Shown: piece after piece, positions 25,653 to 35,850 of the stretch
How positions within the stretch are numbered: position 1 is the stretch's first letter
Layout: every line of letters begins with the position of its first letter
Origin: Pseudomonas sp. ACN8
GTDB taxonomy: Bacteria > Pseudomonadota > Gammaproteobacteria > Pseudomonadales > Pseudomonadaceae
Direction: 5' to 3'
DNA length: 64,000 bases
Assembly: GCF_002303925.1 (NCBI RefSeq)
Contig: NZ_MRCS01000012.1
Coordinates: 62,001 to 126,000, forward strand
The notes under the pieces: generated by a model
Told to the model about the DNA's origin: nothing
Databases searched by the model: none
What the model saw: the letters and a program-made list of their open reading frames with translations, nothing else
Program-made: the position numbers and the translations under genes

Positions 25653-28298
25653 ATGCAAGACCTCGATCCCGTCGAAACCCAGGAATGGCTGGACGCCCTG
25701 GAATCGGTTCTCGACAAAGAAGGCGAAGACCGTGCTCACTATCTGATGACCCGTATGGGTGAACTGGCGACCCGCAGCGGTTCGCAGTTGCCTTACGCCA
25801 TCACCACGCCTTACCGCAACACCATCCCGGTAACCCACGAAGCACGCATGCCTGGCGACCTGTTCATGGAACGCCGCATTCGCTCGCTGGTACGCTGGAA
25901 CGCGATGGCCATGGTAATGCGTACGAACCTGAAGGATTCCGACCTCGGCGGTCACATCTCCAGCTTCGCTTCCAGTGCGACCCTGTATGACATCGGCTTC
26001 AACTACTTCTTCCAGGCCCCGACCGAAGAACACGGCGGCGACCTGATCTACTTCCAGGGCCACACCTCGCCAGGCGTTTACGCCCGCGCATTCATGGAAG
26101 GCCGCATCACCGAAGACCAGATGAACAACTTCCGCCAGGAAGTCGACGGTCAGGGCCTGTCGTCCTACCCGCACCCTTGGCTGATGCCTGACTTCTGGCA
26201 GTTCCCGACCGTATCCATGGGTCTGGGCCCGATCCAGGCGATCTACCAGGCACGCTTCATGAAGTACCTGGAACACCGCGGCTTCATCCAGCCAGGCAAA
26301 CAGAAAGTCTGGTGCTTCCTGGGCGACGGCGAGTGCGACGAGCCGGAATCCCTGGGCGCTATCTCCCTGGCCGGCCGCGAAAAGCTGGACAACCTGATCT
26401 TCGTCATCAACTGCAACCTGCAGCGCCTCGACGGCCCGGTTCGCGGCAACGGCAAGATCATCCAGGAACTCGAAGGCGTGTTCCGCGGTGCTCAGTGGAA
26501 CGTGACCAAAGTCATCTGGGGCCGTTTCTGGGACCCACTGCTGGCCAAGGACGTCGACGGCATCCTGCAACGCCGCATGGATGAAGTCATCGACGGCGAG
26601 TACCAGAACTACAAAGCCAAAGACGGCGCGTTCGTGCGTGAACACTTCTTCAACACGCCAGAACTCAAGGCGATGGTCGAAGACCTGTCCGACGACGAGA
26701 TCTGGAAGCTCAACCGTGGTGGCCACGACCCGTACAAGGTCTACGCGGCGTACCACGAAGCGGTCAACCACAAGGAACAACCGACCGTCATCCTGGCCAA
26801 GACCATCAAGGGTTATGGCACCGGTGCCGGCGAAGCGAAGAACACTGCGCACAACACCAAGAAGGTCGATGTCGAAAGCCTGAAGTTGTTCCGCGACCGC
26901 TTCGACATCCCGGTCAAGGACGACGAGCTGGAAAACCTGCCATTCTTCAAACCGGAAGCAGGCAGCGCCGAAGCCCGTTACCTGAGCGAACGTCGTACCG
27001 CACTGGGCGGCTTCGTACCTCAGCGTCGCGCCAAGAGCTTCAACATCCCGACTCCGCCACTGGACACCCTCAAGGCGATCCTGGACGGCTCGGGCGACCG
27101 CGAAATCTCCACCACCATGGCCTTCGTGCGGATCCTCGCGCAACTGGTCAAGGACAAGGAAATCGGTCCGCGCATCGTGCCGATCATCCCGGACGAAGCC
27201 CGTACCTTCGGTATGGAAGGCATGTTCCGCCAACTGGGCATCTACTCCTCCGTCGGCCAGCTCTACGAGCCAGTCGATAAAGACCAGGTGATGTTCTACA
27301 AGGAAGACCAGAAGGGCCAGATCCTCGAAGAAGGCATCAACGAAGCGGGCGCCATGAGCTCCTTCATCGCTGCCGGTACTTCGTACTCCAGCCACAACCA
27401 GCCGATGCTGCCGTTCTACATCTTCTACTCGATGTTCGGCTTCCAGCGTATCGGCGACCTGGCCTGGGCCGCTGGCGACAGCCGCACCCGTGGCTTCCTG
27501 ATCGGCGGCACCGCCGGCCGTACCACCCTGAACGGTGAAGGCCTGCAACACGAAGACGGTCACAGCCACCTGCTGGCCGCGACCATCCCGAACTGCCGCA
27601 CCTACGATCCAACCTACGGCTACGAGCTGGCGGTGATCATTCAGGACGGCATGAAGAAGATGACCGAAGAGCAACAGGACGTCTTCTACTACATCACCGT
27701 GATGAACGAGTCGTACCAGCAGCCAGCCATGCCGGCCGGTGCCGAAGAAGGCATCAAGAAAGGCATGTACCTGCTCGAAGAAGACAACCGCGAAGCGGCG
27801 CACCACGTTCAGCTGATGGGCTCCGGCACCATCCTGCGTGAAGTCCGTGAAGCAGCGAAGATCCTGCGCGAAGAGTTCAACGTCGGCGCCGACGTGTGGA
27901 GCGTTACCAGCTTCAACGAACTGCGTCGCGACGGCCTGGCCGTTGAGCGCACCAACCGTCTGCACCCGGGCCAGAAGCCTAAGCTGAGCTACGTCGAAGA
28001 GTGCCTGAACGGCCGTAAAGGTCCGGTCATCGCCTCAACCGACTACATGAAACTGTTCGCCGAGCAGATCCGTCAGTGGGTACCGTCCAAGGAATTCAAA
28101 GTCCTGGGCACCGACGGTTTCGGCCGTAGCGACAGCCGCAAGAAACTGCGTCATTTCTTCGAAGTCGACCGTCATTTCGTGGTGTTGGCAGCCCTGGAAG
28201 CACTGGCTGACCGTGGCGACATCGAACCTAAAGTGGTGGCCGAGGCCATCGCCAAGTTCGGTATCAACCCGGAAAAACGCAACCCACTGGACTGCTGA
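25653..28298 (+). CDS. aceE: AceE, pyruvate dehydrogenase E1 component
   Basis: An 881-residue homodimeric E1 enzyme that decarboxylates pyruvate with thiamine diphosphate and passes the acetyl group to the lipoyl arms of AceF. The ThDP/Mg motif is GDGECDEPES near residue 225, followed by FVINCNLQRLDG. YSSHNQPMLPFYIFYSMFGFQR and EGLQHEDGHSH are typical of the single-chain E1 of gammaproteobacteria. GGAG sits six bases ahead of the ATG. aceF begins 11 bp after the stop. The upstream paired palindromes suggest repression by a carbon-status regulator. Confidence 0.97.
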   Translation: MQDLDPVETQEWLDALESVLDKEGEDRAHYLMTRMGELATRSGSQLPYAITTPYRNTIPVTHEARMPGDLFMERRIRSLVRWNAMAMVMRTNLKDSDLGGHISSFASSATLYDIGFNYFFQAPTEEHGGDLIYFQGHTSPGVYARAFMEGRITEDQMNNFRQEVDGQGLSSYPHPWLMPDFWQFPTVSMGLGPIQAIYQARFMKYLEHRGFIQPGKQKVWCFLGDGECDEPESLGAISLAGREKLDNLIFVINCNLQRLDGPVRGNGKIIQELEGVFRGAQWNVTKVIWGRFWDPLLAKDVDGILQRRMDEVIDGEYQNYKAKDGAFVREHFFNTPELKAMVEDLSDDEIWKLNRGGHDPYKVYAAYHEAVNHKEQPTVILAKTIKGYGTGAGEAKNTAHNTKKVDVESLKLFRDRFDIPVKDDELENLPFFKPEAGSAEARYLSERRTALGGFVPQRRAKSFNIPTPPLDTLKAILDGSGDREISTTMAFVRILAQLVKDKEIGPRIVPIIPDEARTFGMEGMFRQLGIYSSVGQLYEPVDKDQVMFYKEDQKGQILEEGINEAGAMSSFIAAGTSYSSHNQPMLPFYIFYSMFGFQRIGDLAWAAGDSRTRGFLIGGTAGRTTLNGEGLQHEDGHSHLLAATIPNCRTYDPTYGYELAVIIQDGMKKMTEEQQDVFYYITVMNESYQQPAMPAGAEEGIKKGMYLLEEDNREAAHHVQLMGSGTILREVREAAKILREEFNVGADVWSVTSFNELRRDGLAVERTNRLHPGQKPKLSYVEECLNGRKGPVIASTDYMKLFAEQIRQWVPSKEFKVLGTDGFGRSDSRKKLRHFFEVDRHFVVLAALEALADRGDIEPKVVAEAIAKFGINPEKRNPLDC

Positions 28299-28309
28299 GG
28301 AGAGATTTT

Positions 28310-30262
28310 GTGAGCGAACTCATTCGCGTACCTGACATCGGCAGCGGTGAAGGTGAAGTAATTGAACTGTTTGTGAAGGTCGGCGACCGTATCGAAGCCG
28401 ACCAGAGCATCCTGACGCTGGAATCGGACAAGGCGAGCATGGAAGTGCCTGCGCCGAAGGCCGGTATCATCAAGAGCCTGAAAGTGAAGCTGGGCGATCG
28501 CCTGAAAGAAGGCGACGAACTGCTGGAGCTGGAAGTCGAAGGTGCCGCGCAAGCGGCCCCTGCGGCAGCCGCACCGGCTGCCAAGGCTGAGGCCAAACCG
28601 GCTGCGGCACCTGTTGCCGCGCCTGCCGCTGCCCCTGCCGCCGCTTCGGTTCAGCAAGTGCACGTGCCGGACATCGGTTCGTCGGGCAAGGCCCAGATCA
28701 TCGAGATCCAGGTCAAGGTCGGCGACACCGTCGCGGCTGATCAATCGCTGATCACCCTGGAGTCCGACAAGGCGAGCATGGAAATCCCGTCGCCTGCCGC
28801 TGGCGTGGTCAAGGCCATCAGCGTCAAGCTCAACGACGAAGTCGGCACCGGCGACCTGATCCTGGACCTGGAAGTGGCGGGTGCTGCTGCACCGGCTGCT
28901 GCTCCGGCCCAGGCTGCCGCGCCAGCTGCCGCCGCTGCGCCTGCCCCTGCCGCTGCGGCACCGGCTGCTCCAGTGGCCGACAGCGTTCAGGACATCCACG
29001 TTCCGGACATCGGTTCTTCAGGCAAGGCCAAGATCATCGAAGTCCTGGTCAAGGCCGGCGACACCGTTGTGGCCGACCAGTCGCTGATCACCCTGGAATC
29101 CGACAAGGCGAGCATGGAAATCCCCTCGCCAGCCGCTGGCGTGGTGGAAAGCGTTTCCATCAAGCTCGATGACGAAGTCGGTACCGGCGACCTGATCCTC
29201 AAGCTGAAAGTCAAAGGCGCCGCTCCGGCCGCTGCACCGGCGCCTGCCGCTGCTGCTCCGAGCGCACCGGCTCCAGCTGCTGCTCCTACCGCCGCCGCTG
29301 CACCTGCTGCTGCGCCGGTCGCCGCGCCAGCCAAGCCTGGTGCAAAAGTTCACGCCGGCCCTGCCGTGCGTCAACTGGCCCGTGAATTCGGCGTCGAGCT
29401 GAACGCCGTTGGCGCCAGCGGTCCGCACGGTCGCATCCTGAAGGAAGACGTGCAGGTTTACGTCAAGGCCATGATGCAGAAGGCCAAGGAAGCACCGGCC
29501 GCTGCTGCCGGCGCAAACGGTGGCGCGGGCATCCCGCCGATTCCGGTCGTGGACTTCAGCCGCTTCGGTGAAATCGAAGAAGTGCCGATGACCCGCCTGA
29601 TGCAGGTCGGCGCCGCCAACCTGCACCGCAGCTGGCTGAACGTGCCGCACGTGACGCAATTCGACTCGGCGGATATCACCGAACTCGAAGCGTTCCGTGT
29701 TGCCCAGAAAGCCGTTGCAGAGAAGGCCGGCGTCAAGCTGACCGTGCTGCCATTGCTGCTCAAGACCTGCGCACACCTGCTCAAGGAACTGCCGGACTTC
29801 AACAGCTCGCTGGCGCCAAGCGGCAAAGCGATCATCCGCAAGAAATACGTGAACATCGGCTTCGCCGTCGACACCCCGGATGGCCTGCTGGTGCCGGTCA
29901 TCAAGAACGTCGACCAGAAGAGCCTGCTGCAACTGGCCGCCGAGGCTGCTTCCCTGGCTGAAAAAGCCCGGACCAAGAAGCTCTCGTCGGACGAGATGCA
30001 AGGCGCCTGCTTCACCATTTCCAGCCTCGGTCACATTGGCGGCACCGGCTTCACGCCGATCGTCAACGCGCCGGAAGTGGCGATCCTCGGTGTTTCCAAG
30101 GCAACCATCCAGCCAGTCTGGGACGGTAAAGCCTTCCAGCCGAAACTGATGCTGCCACTGTCGCTGTCCTACGATCACCGTGTGATCAACGGCGCCGCTG
30201 CTGCACGCTTCACCAAGCGTCTGAGCGATCTGCTGGGCGACATCCGCACCATGCTCCTGTAA
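28310..30262 (+). CDS. aceF: AceF, dihydrolipoamide acetyltransferase (E2) with three lipoyl domains
   Basis: A 650-residue E2 core subunit. Three lipoyl domains each carry ESDKASME, with lipoyl lysines at about residues 41, 154 and 266, joined by long Ala/Pro-rich flexible linkers. A peripheral subunit-binding domain follows (VHAGPAVRQLAREFG to GRILKEDV, about 348-385), and a catalytic domain ends with SYDHRVINGAAAARF, catalytic His at about 623. The start is GTG with GGAGAG upstream. The E3 gene is not in this window. The three-lipoyl form is the E. coli-like type. Confidence 0.96.
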   Translation: MSELIRVPDIGSGEGEVIELFVKVGDRIEADQSILTLESDKASMEVPAPKAGIIKSLKVKLGDRLKEGDELLELEVEGAAQAAPAAAAPAAKAEAKPAAAPVAAPAAAPAAASVQQVHVPDIGSSGKAQIIEIQVKVGDTVAADQSLITLESDKASMEIPSPAAGVVKAISVKLNDEVGTGDLILDLEVAGAAAPAAAPAQAAAPAAAAAPAPAAAAPAAPVADSVQDIHVPDIGSSGKAKIIEVLVKAGDTVVADQSLITLESDKASMEIPSPAAGVVESVSIKLDDEVGTGDLILKLKVKGAAPAAAPAPAAAAPSAPAPAAAPTAAAAPAAAPVAAPAKPGAKVHAGPAVRQLAREFGVELNAVGASGPHGRILKEDVQVYVKAMMQKAKEAPAAAAGANGGAGIPPIPVVDFSRFGEIEEVPMTRLMQVGAANLHRSWLNVPHVTQFDSADITELEAFRVAQKAVAEKAGVKLTVLPLLLKTCAHLLKELPDFNSSLAPSGKAIIRKKYVNIGFAVDTPDGLLVPVIKNVDQKSLLQLAAEAASLAEKARTKKLSSDEMQGACFTISSLGHIGGTGFTPIVNAPEVAILGVSKATIQPVWDGKAFQPKLMLPLSLSYDHRVINGAAAARFTKRLSDLLGDIRTMLL

Positions 30263-30270
30263 CACCGACC

Positions 30271-30292
30271 GGCCCTCCTTCACCGGAGGGCC
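30271..30292 (+). terminator. first hairpin after aceF
   Basis: GGCCCTCC pairs perfectly with GGAGGGCC over a six-base loop, nine bases past the aceF stop. There is no U-run, so it may protect the 3' end rather than terminate. Confidence 0.5.
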
Positions 30293-30333
30293 AGTTGCGT
30301 TCCACGTTTCCGAGCGCCACGCTCGTACCTCAA

Positions 30334-30360
30334 CCCCGCCAATTTGGCGGGGCTTTTTTT
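30334..30360 (+). terminator. Rho-independent terminator of aceEF
   Basis: CCCCGCC and GGCGGGG form a 7-bp GC stem with a five-base loop, followed by C and seven Ts. This is the clearest intrinsic terminator in the window. Confidence 0.88.
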
Positions 30361-30535
30361 GCCTGATGTTTTACTTAAAACGTCTTCCTACATTTGTGGC
30401 TGATATCGCCCACAACTCGAATCCATTTCTGCCAGATATTTTTTCGGGCCAAATAACTAGCCTTGGCTGCAAGTCTACTTATTACATCCGAAACAACCAT
30501 CTAACCAATTCACAAGCAGCCGAATGGATTCAAAC

Positions 30536-31930
30536 ATGCTTAAACCAACTGTCGGCCCGATTATTGGCCACATCACAACTAATCACGCGCGTATTTTCTT
30601 GCGCGGCGAACACAATAAAAACACGTTGGTATTTGCCGGCATCCGTTATAGACGACAAGGCGAAGACCAATGGTCAACAGGCAACTTTGCGAAACTCGAA
30701 CCCGAGCGCGACATGTGCGAAGTCTTTGCACTAAACAACCTGTCCGCCGACTCCGACTATGAGTATCAGGCGGGGTGGTTCAGCCCGATAAGTCCGGTGC
30801 ACACCATCGACACGCTGAATGAACTGCCGCTGCAATGGCCACGGCAGGTTTATCACCTGCGGACCCGTTCCAGCCAGGCCGGCCTGCCAAAGGCCTACAT
30901 TGTCGGTTCCTGCCGATACTTGCGCATAACCGCAGGTATCGCATCGGCCCCTCACCTGGGCGACAGAATCTTCGCTTCAATTTCACGTCTGGTGGAGCAA
31001 GCCAGTCCTCCCGTCAGTGCGCTGGTGATGACGGGCGACCAAATCTATGTCGATGATTTGAACATCATTGCCCCGGATCGGGAACTCAAGGAAATCCTGC
31101 ATAAATATCGTGTGGCGTTTTCGCAGATAAATATCGCCAGATTAATGTCCAGCCTGTCCACTTACATGATCCTTGACGACCATGAAATAGAAGACAATTG
31201 GCCCGCCAACAAGAGCAAGTCCGATGACTACTTATATGCAAACGCGATCAGGGCCTATGAGTTGTATCAGGCCAGCCATAGTCCAGCTCATGCACTCACC
31301 GATGATGGACTTGTAAATAAACGACTGGACAAATACTGGTATCAATTTAATGAAGGCGATATCGAATGGTTTGTGACCGACAGTCGAACTCGACGCAATC
31401 TGTCGGCCACTGACCGACGCATTCTCGATACAGCCCAGGAACAGGCTTTGTGCGACTGGCTGATCGACAGCCCGGCGCGGGTCAAATTCGTGGTCACCAG
31501 TGTCATGTTCTACCCTGACCAAAAACGCTCGGATGATGACGCCTGGCAGGCCTTCCCCGAACAACGGCTGCGGTTGCTGGAGACCATTCGCACACACCGC
31601 ATCACGAACGTCGTGTTCATTTCCGGTGATGTTCACGGTTCGCTGACCAGCCGGTTGACCCACAGCGAGGACCCGGACTTCGAAGTCCACACCATCGTCT
31701 CGTCACCGCTGTGCAACAGCAGAATGTTGCCCTATGCCACGGCTTCCACGTTCGCCCTCGATCAACCCTTGGTCCGCACCGCCTCCGGCGACTATCGGCA
31801 TGAGCTGACCAGCAACGTGATCAGCCAGGATAACTTTGCCCACCTGGTCGTCGATGCCGGGCAGCTCCAGGTGAATTATCACGACCGGGAGGGCAAGCTT
31901 TTGCAGTCCATTGGCATCCCGATTCGCTGA
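30536..31930 (+). CDS. PhoD-like phosphatase family protein
   Basis: About 464 residues (468 if ATG 30524 is used; the chosen start has GGA seven bases ahead). The N-terminus PTVGPIIGHITTNHARIFLRG is the PhoD/metallophosphatase N-terminal fibronectin-like domain. Metal-site motifs follow: VMTGDQIYVDD, YMILDDHEIEDNW and NVVFISGDVHGS. No signal peptide is seen, so it may act in the cytoplasm, unlike classical Tat-exported PhoD. The region 30361-31350 is clearly lower in G+C than its neighbours (about 40% at 30481-30540), and PAO1 has no gene between aceF and dipA, so horizontal gain is likely. Substrate unknown. Confidence 0.82.
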   Translation: MLKPTVGPIIGHITTNHARIFLRGEHNKNTLVFAGIRYRRQGEDQWSTGNFAKLEPERDMCEVFALNNLSADSDYEYQAGWFSPISPVHTIDTLNELPLQWPRQVYHLRTRSSQAGLPKAYIVGSCRYLRITAGIASAPHLGDRIFASISRLVEQASPPVSALVMTGDQIYVDDLNIIAPDRELKEILHKYRVAFSQINIARLMSSLSTYMILDDHEIEDNWPANKSKSDDYLYANAIRAYELYQASHSPAHALTDDGLVNKRLDKYWYQFNEGDIEWFVTDSRTRRNLSATDRRILDTAQEQALCDWLIDSPARVKFVVTSVMFYPDQKRSDDDAWQAFPEQRLRLLETIRTHRITNVVFISGDVHGSLTSRLTHSEDPDFEVHTIVSSPLCNSRMLPYATASTFALDQPLVRTASGDYRHELTSNVISQDNFAHLVVDAGQLQVNYHDREGKLLQSIGIPIR

Positions 31931-31941
31931 CCCGGAAACAG

Positions 31942-31980
31942 ATCGCAGTCATTTGCAATACTTGCAAAACTGCGATTTTT
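31942..31980 (+). terminator. Rho-independent terminator of the PhoD-like gene
   Basis: ATCGCAGT and TTTGCAA pair with TTGCAAA and ACTGCGAT across a TAC loop, with only a two-base CA bulge, then a run of Ts. It lies 12 bp past the stop codon. Confidence 0.85.
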
Positions 31981-32164
31981 CGGCGAATAGCGATACTTTT
32001 TACCACCGACTGAAGAAAACCCGTCGTCTGCCGACATATTCTTATAGCACTTGGCCTTCATCTCTCTTGTCAGTCGGTGTCGCAATGATGCAACCTTGCC
32101 GCAGGCAACAGTAAAGAGGGCGAGAGCCCGGCGCGTTCAGCATATTCGAAGCGAGTTTCCCTCC

Positions 32165-34858
32165 ATGAAAAGCCAACCCGATGCCGCCAGCCGTATGGTG
32201 GCCGAGGTAGTGACGCAGTTGCCTGTGCCCTCGCGGCTCGGCATGCTGCGTTTCGAACGGCTTAATGAACCCAGCTGGGCGCTGCTGTTTCTCGACCCCA
32301 ATTGCGAACGCCAGTTCGGCCTGCCCGCCGTTGAGCTGTGTGCGCTGGTGGGTTCGCCCTACGCCAGCCTGATGGAGCCGCAAGCGCGCTATCAACTGCA
32401 CGACGCGATCCAGCAACAGCTGACTGAAAGCACGCACTACCTGATCCGCTACACCCTGCACACCGCCTCTGGCTCCCTAAGCCTGCTGGAGCTGGGCGAA
32501 GCCTACAAACAACACAATCGACATCTGTTGCGCGGCTACCTGCTGGTCATCGACGGCCTGTTCGAAGATGACCCGCTGCAACCGGCCCTGGATCTGGAAA
32601 CCCAGAACTCGCGCCTGCAGATTGCCCTGGAACTCAATCAGCGCGCCCAGCAGGAGCAACTGCTGCATCTGGACCGGGTGCGTGCCCAGCAGGACCTGAT
32701 CCTGCTGCTCACCCGTCAACGCTACAGCAGCAACAACTCCTTGCGCGAAGCCGCCGAGCTGATCACCCGCAGCGCCTGCGACATCTACGAAATCGACAGC
32801 GCCAGCCTGTGGCACCTCGAAGGCTCGATGCTGGTGCCGATCTCGGCCTATCACCGCACGAATCAGCAATACCTGCTGCCGCAACCGATCGACGTCAGCG
32901 TTTTCCCCGATTACCTCGACGCCCTGCACACCGGCCGCGCCATCGACGCCCATAACGCCATGCGCGACCCGCGCACCCGGGAGATGGCCGAAAGCCTGCG
33001 CCCGCGCGACGTCAACGCAATGCTCGACGCCAGTATCCGCGTCGATGGCCAGGTGGTCGGCGTTTTGTGCCTGGAGCAAACCGGGGCGACCCGCGCCTGG
33101 CAGTCGGATGAAATCGCCTTCGCCGGAGAACTGGCGGACCAGTTTGCCCAGGTCATCAGCAACCACAACCGGCGAACCGCCACCAGCGCCCTGCACCTGT
33201 TCCAGCGCGCGGTCGAACAAAGTGCGAACGCCTTTTTGCTGGTCAACTGCGATGGCGTGGTGGAATACGTCAACCCGAGCTTCACCGCAATCACCCAATA
33301 TTCCACCGAAGAAGTGCACGGCCAGCGTCTGTCAGAACTGCCAGCCCTGGAGAACCTCAGCGAACTGCTGTTCGACGCGCCTTCAGCACTTGCCAAGAGC
33401 AACAGTTGGCAGGGCGAATTCAAAAGCCGCCGCAAAAACCTCGAACCCTACTGGGGCCAGTTGTCGATCTCCAAGGTTTACGGCGACAACCGCGAGCTGA
33501 CGCACTACATCGGCATCTACGAAGACATCACCCAGACCAAGCTCGCACAGCAGCGTATCGAGCGCCTGGCCTACACCGACAACCTGACCAACCTCGGCAA
33601 CCGCCCGGCGTTCATCCGCAACCTCGATGAACGCTTCGCCCGGGACAGCGACGCGCCGATCAGCCTGTTGCTGGTGGACATCGACAACTTCAAGCGGATC
33701 AACGACAGCCTCGGCCACCAGACCGGCGACAAACTGCTGATCAGCCTGGCCCGGCGCCTGCGCAACAGCCTGATCCCTAGCGGCAGCCTGGCGCGATTCG
33801 CCAGTAACGAATTCGCCGTATTGCTGGACGACAGCGACCTCACGGAGGGCCAGCAAGTGGCCAACCAGTTGCTGGCGACCCTCGACAAACCGATGTTCGT
33901 CGACAACCAGTTGATCAGCGTCACCGGCTCCGTGGGCCTGGCCTGCGCACCGCTGCACGGGCGCGACCCGCAAACCCTGATGCGCAACGCCGGGTTGGCG
34001 CTGCACAAGGCCAAGGCCAACGGCAAACACCAGGTGCAAGTGTTCACCGAAGCGCTGAACGCCGAGGCCAGCTACAAACTGTTCGTCGAAAACAACCTGC
34101 GCCGCGCCCTGACCCAGAACGAACTCGACGTGTTCTATCAGCCAAAACTGTGCCTGCGCAGTGGTCGCCTATTGGGCATGGAAGCACTGCTGCGCTGGGA
34201 CCATCCGGAAAAGGGCATGATCCGCCCGGACCAGTTCATCAGCGTCGCCGAAGAAACCGGGCTGATCATTCCGATCGGCAAATGGATCGCCCGCCAGGCC
34301 TGCCGCATGAGCAAAGCCCTGACCGCCGCCGGCCTGGGCAACCTGCAAGTGGCGATCAACCTGTCGCCCAAGCAGTTCTCCGACCCGGACCTGGTCGCCT
34401 CCATTGCCAACATCCTCAAGGAAGAAGTCCTGCCGGCTCATTTGCTGGAGCTGGAGCTGACCGAAGGCCTGTTGCTGGAAGCCACCGAAGACACCCACTT
34501 GCAGCTCGACCAGCTCAAACGCCTGGGCCTGACCCTGGCCATGGACGACTTCGGCACCGGTTACTCGTCGCTCAGTTACTTGAAAAAATTCCCCATCGAC
34601 ATCATCAAGATCGATCGAAGCTTTATCCACGAAATCCCGGACAACCAGGACGACATGGAAATCACCTCCGCGGTGATCGCCATGGCCCACAACCTGAAGC
34701 TCAAGGTCGTGGCCGAAGGCATCGAAACCGCCGACCAGTTGTCGTTCCTGCGCCGTCACCGCTGCGACGTCGGCCAGGGCTACCTGTTCGACCGTCCGAT
34801 CCCGGGCAACGAGCTGATCGACAAGCTCAAACGCTACCCGCGCGGCCCAATCGCCTGA
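32165..34858 (+). CDS. dipA: DipA-type cyclic-di-GMP phosphodiesterase (GAF-PAS-GGDEF-EAL)
   Basis: An 897-residue sensor phosphodiesterase that hydrolyses c-di-GMP and promotes biofilm dispersal. Order: N-terminal region, a coiled linker (about 150-185), a GAF-like domain (about 190-350), a PAS domain (about 355-470, ending in GIYEDITQTK), a GGDEF domain near 480-640 and an EAL domain near 650-890. The GGDEF site reads ASNEF, so cyclase activity is unlikely. The EAL domain has GMEALLRW, NLSPKQF, ELELTEG, MDDFGTGYSSL and KIDRSFI, all intact. ATG 32165 is chosen over 32051 because it follows a purine-rich site and gives the ~899-residue length of P. aeruginosa DipA (PA5017). Confidence 0.92.
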   Translation: MKSQPDAASRMVAEVVTQLPVPSRLGMLRFERLNEPSWALLFLDPNCERQFGLPAVELCALVGSPYASLMEPQARYQLHDAIQQQLTESTHYLIRYTLHTASGSLSLLELGEAYKQHNRHLLRGYLLVIDGLFEDDPLQPALDLETQNSRLQIALELNQRAQQEQLLHLDRVRAQQDLILLLTRQRYSSNNSLREAAELITRSACDIYEIDSASLWHLEGSMLVPISAYHRTNQQYLLPQPIDVSVFPDYLDALHTGRAIDAHNAMRDPRTREMAESLRPRDVNAMLDASIRVDGQVVGVLCLEQTGATRAWQSDEIAFAGELADQFAQVISNHNRRTATSALHLFQRAVEQSANAFLLVNCDGVVEYVNPSFTAITQYSTEEVHGQRLSELPALENLSELLFDAPSALAKSNSWQGEFKSRRKNLEPYWGQLSISKVYGDNRELTHYIGIYEDITQTKLAQQRIERLAYTDNLTNLGNRPAFIRNLDERFARDSDAPISLLLVDIDNFKRINDSLGHQTGDKLLISLARRLRNSLIPSGSLARFASNEFAVLLDDSDLTEGQQVANQLLATLDKPMFVDNQLISVTGSVGLACAPLHGRDPQTLMRNAGLALHKAKANGKHQVQVFTEALNAEASYKLFVENNLRRALTQNELDVFYQPKLCLRSGRLLGMEALLRWDHPEKGMIRPDQFISVAEETGLIIPIGKWIARQACRMSKALTAAGLGNLQVAINLSPKQFSDPDLVASIANILKEEVLPAHLLELELTEGLLLEATEDTHLQLDQLKRLGLTLAMDDFGTGYSSLSYLKKFPIDIIKIDRSFIHEIPDNQDDMEITSAVIAMAHNLKLKVVAEGIETADQLSFLRRHRCDVGQGYLFDRPIPGNELIDKLKRYPRGPIA

Positions 34859-34907
34859 CAAACACAGAATCTGCGGCGGACACAGATTCTGTGGCAGGCA
34901 AAGAACC

Positions 34908-34997
34908 TGTGGGAGCGAGCTTGCTCGCGATAGCGGTGGATCAGTCGACATTGATACTGAAAGTTATGCCCTCATCGCGAGCAAGCTCGCTCCCACA
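34908..34997. repeat. inverted pair of REP-like repeats between dipA and msrA
   Basis: Elements at 34908-34930 and 34975-34997 face each other across 44 bp, the same spacing as the 14957-15046 pair. Confidence 0.85.
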
Positions 34998-35076
34998 AGG
35001 TAGTGCGTATCGGGCAGGTATTGGGCACACTGACAGCCTGTTTATTTACAACCCAACCTGACTGAGAGGACTGATC

Positions 35077-35727
35077 ATGGTTCTGCGCTCGGAAATTCTG
35101 GTGAACAAAAACGTGCTCCCGACTAAAGAACAAGCTCTGCCCGGCCGCGAAACCGCGATGACCCTGCCTGAAAAGCACTTCGTGTTTAAAGACACCCCCT
35201 TGCTCGGCCCGTTCTTCGAAGACGTCGACTTCGCGATCTTCGGCCTCGGCTGCTTCTGGGGTGCGGAACGCCGCTTCTGGCAGCGTGAAGGCGTGGTCAG
35301 CACCGTGGTCGGTTACGCCGGCGGTTTCACGCCGAACCCGACCTACGAAGAAGTCTGCTCGGGCCTGACCGGCCACACCGAAGTGGTGCTGGTGGTGTAC
35401 GACAAGGCCAAGGTCAGATACGAAGAACTGCTGGCGATGTTCTGGGAATTGCACAACCCGACGCAAGGCATGCGCCAGGGCAATGACATCGGCACCCAGT
35501 ACCGTTCGGTGATCTACGCCACCAGCCCGGAACAACTGGACGCGGCGCTCAAGAGCAAGGAAACCTACCAGGTCGAGCTGTCCAAGGCCGGTCTCGGTGA
35601 AATCAGCACCGAAATCGACCAGGCCCCGACCGTCTACTTTGCCGAGGCGTATCACCAGCAATACCTGGCGAAAAACCCGGAAGGCTATTGCGGCATTGGT
35701 GGTACCGGCGTGACCTGCCCGATTTAA
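35077..35727 (+). CDS. msrA: MsrA, peptide methionine-S-sulfoxide reductase
   Basis: A 216-residue enzyme that reduces Met-S-sulfoxide in proteins using thioredoxin. The active site is [13 protein letters not shown] with catalytic Cys59, followed by VGYAGG and [13 protein letters not shown]. The C-terminal cysteines for thiol exchange are in [21 protein letters not shown] lies upstream of the ATG. It occupies the PA5018 slot. Confidence 0.95.
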   Translation: MVLRSEILVNKNVLPTKEQALPGRETAMTLPEKHFVFKDTPLLGPFFEDVDFAIFGLGCFWGAERRFWQREGVVSTVVGYAGGFTPNPTYEEVCSGLTGHTEVVLVVYDKAKVRYEELLAMFWELHNPTQGMRQGNDIGTQYRSVIYATSPEQLDAALKSKETYQVELSKAGLGEISTEIDQAPTVYFAEAYHQQYLAKNPEGYCGIGGTGVTCPI

Positions 35728-35741
35728 TCGGTCAACAAACC

Positions 35742-35841
35742 TGTAGGAGCGAGCTTGCTCGCGATGGTCGTTAACGATAGCGCGTACTTTCTGATTTAAC
35801 GCGTTGCCTTTGCGTCCATCGCGAGCAAGCTCGCTCCTACA
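35742..35841. repeat. inverted pair of REP-like repeats between convergent msrA and rlmJ
   Basis: Elements 35742-35764 and 35819-35841, both with the TGTAGGAG variant edge, lie between two genes that point at each other. They may serve as a shared transcription barrier. Confidence 0.85.
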
Positions 35842-35850
35842 GGTACAGTG

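Noticed and set aside
25605..27965. 786-codon reverse-strand reading frame opposite aceE
   Set aside because: It mirrors the third-position bias of aceE and its translation has no family features; the forward frame is AceE.
33540..34060. Active diguanylate cyclase in dipA
   Set aside because: The active-site loop reads ASNEF instead of GGDEF, so cyclase function is not supported.
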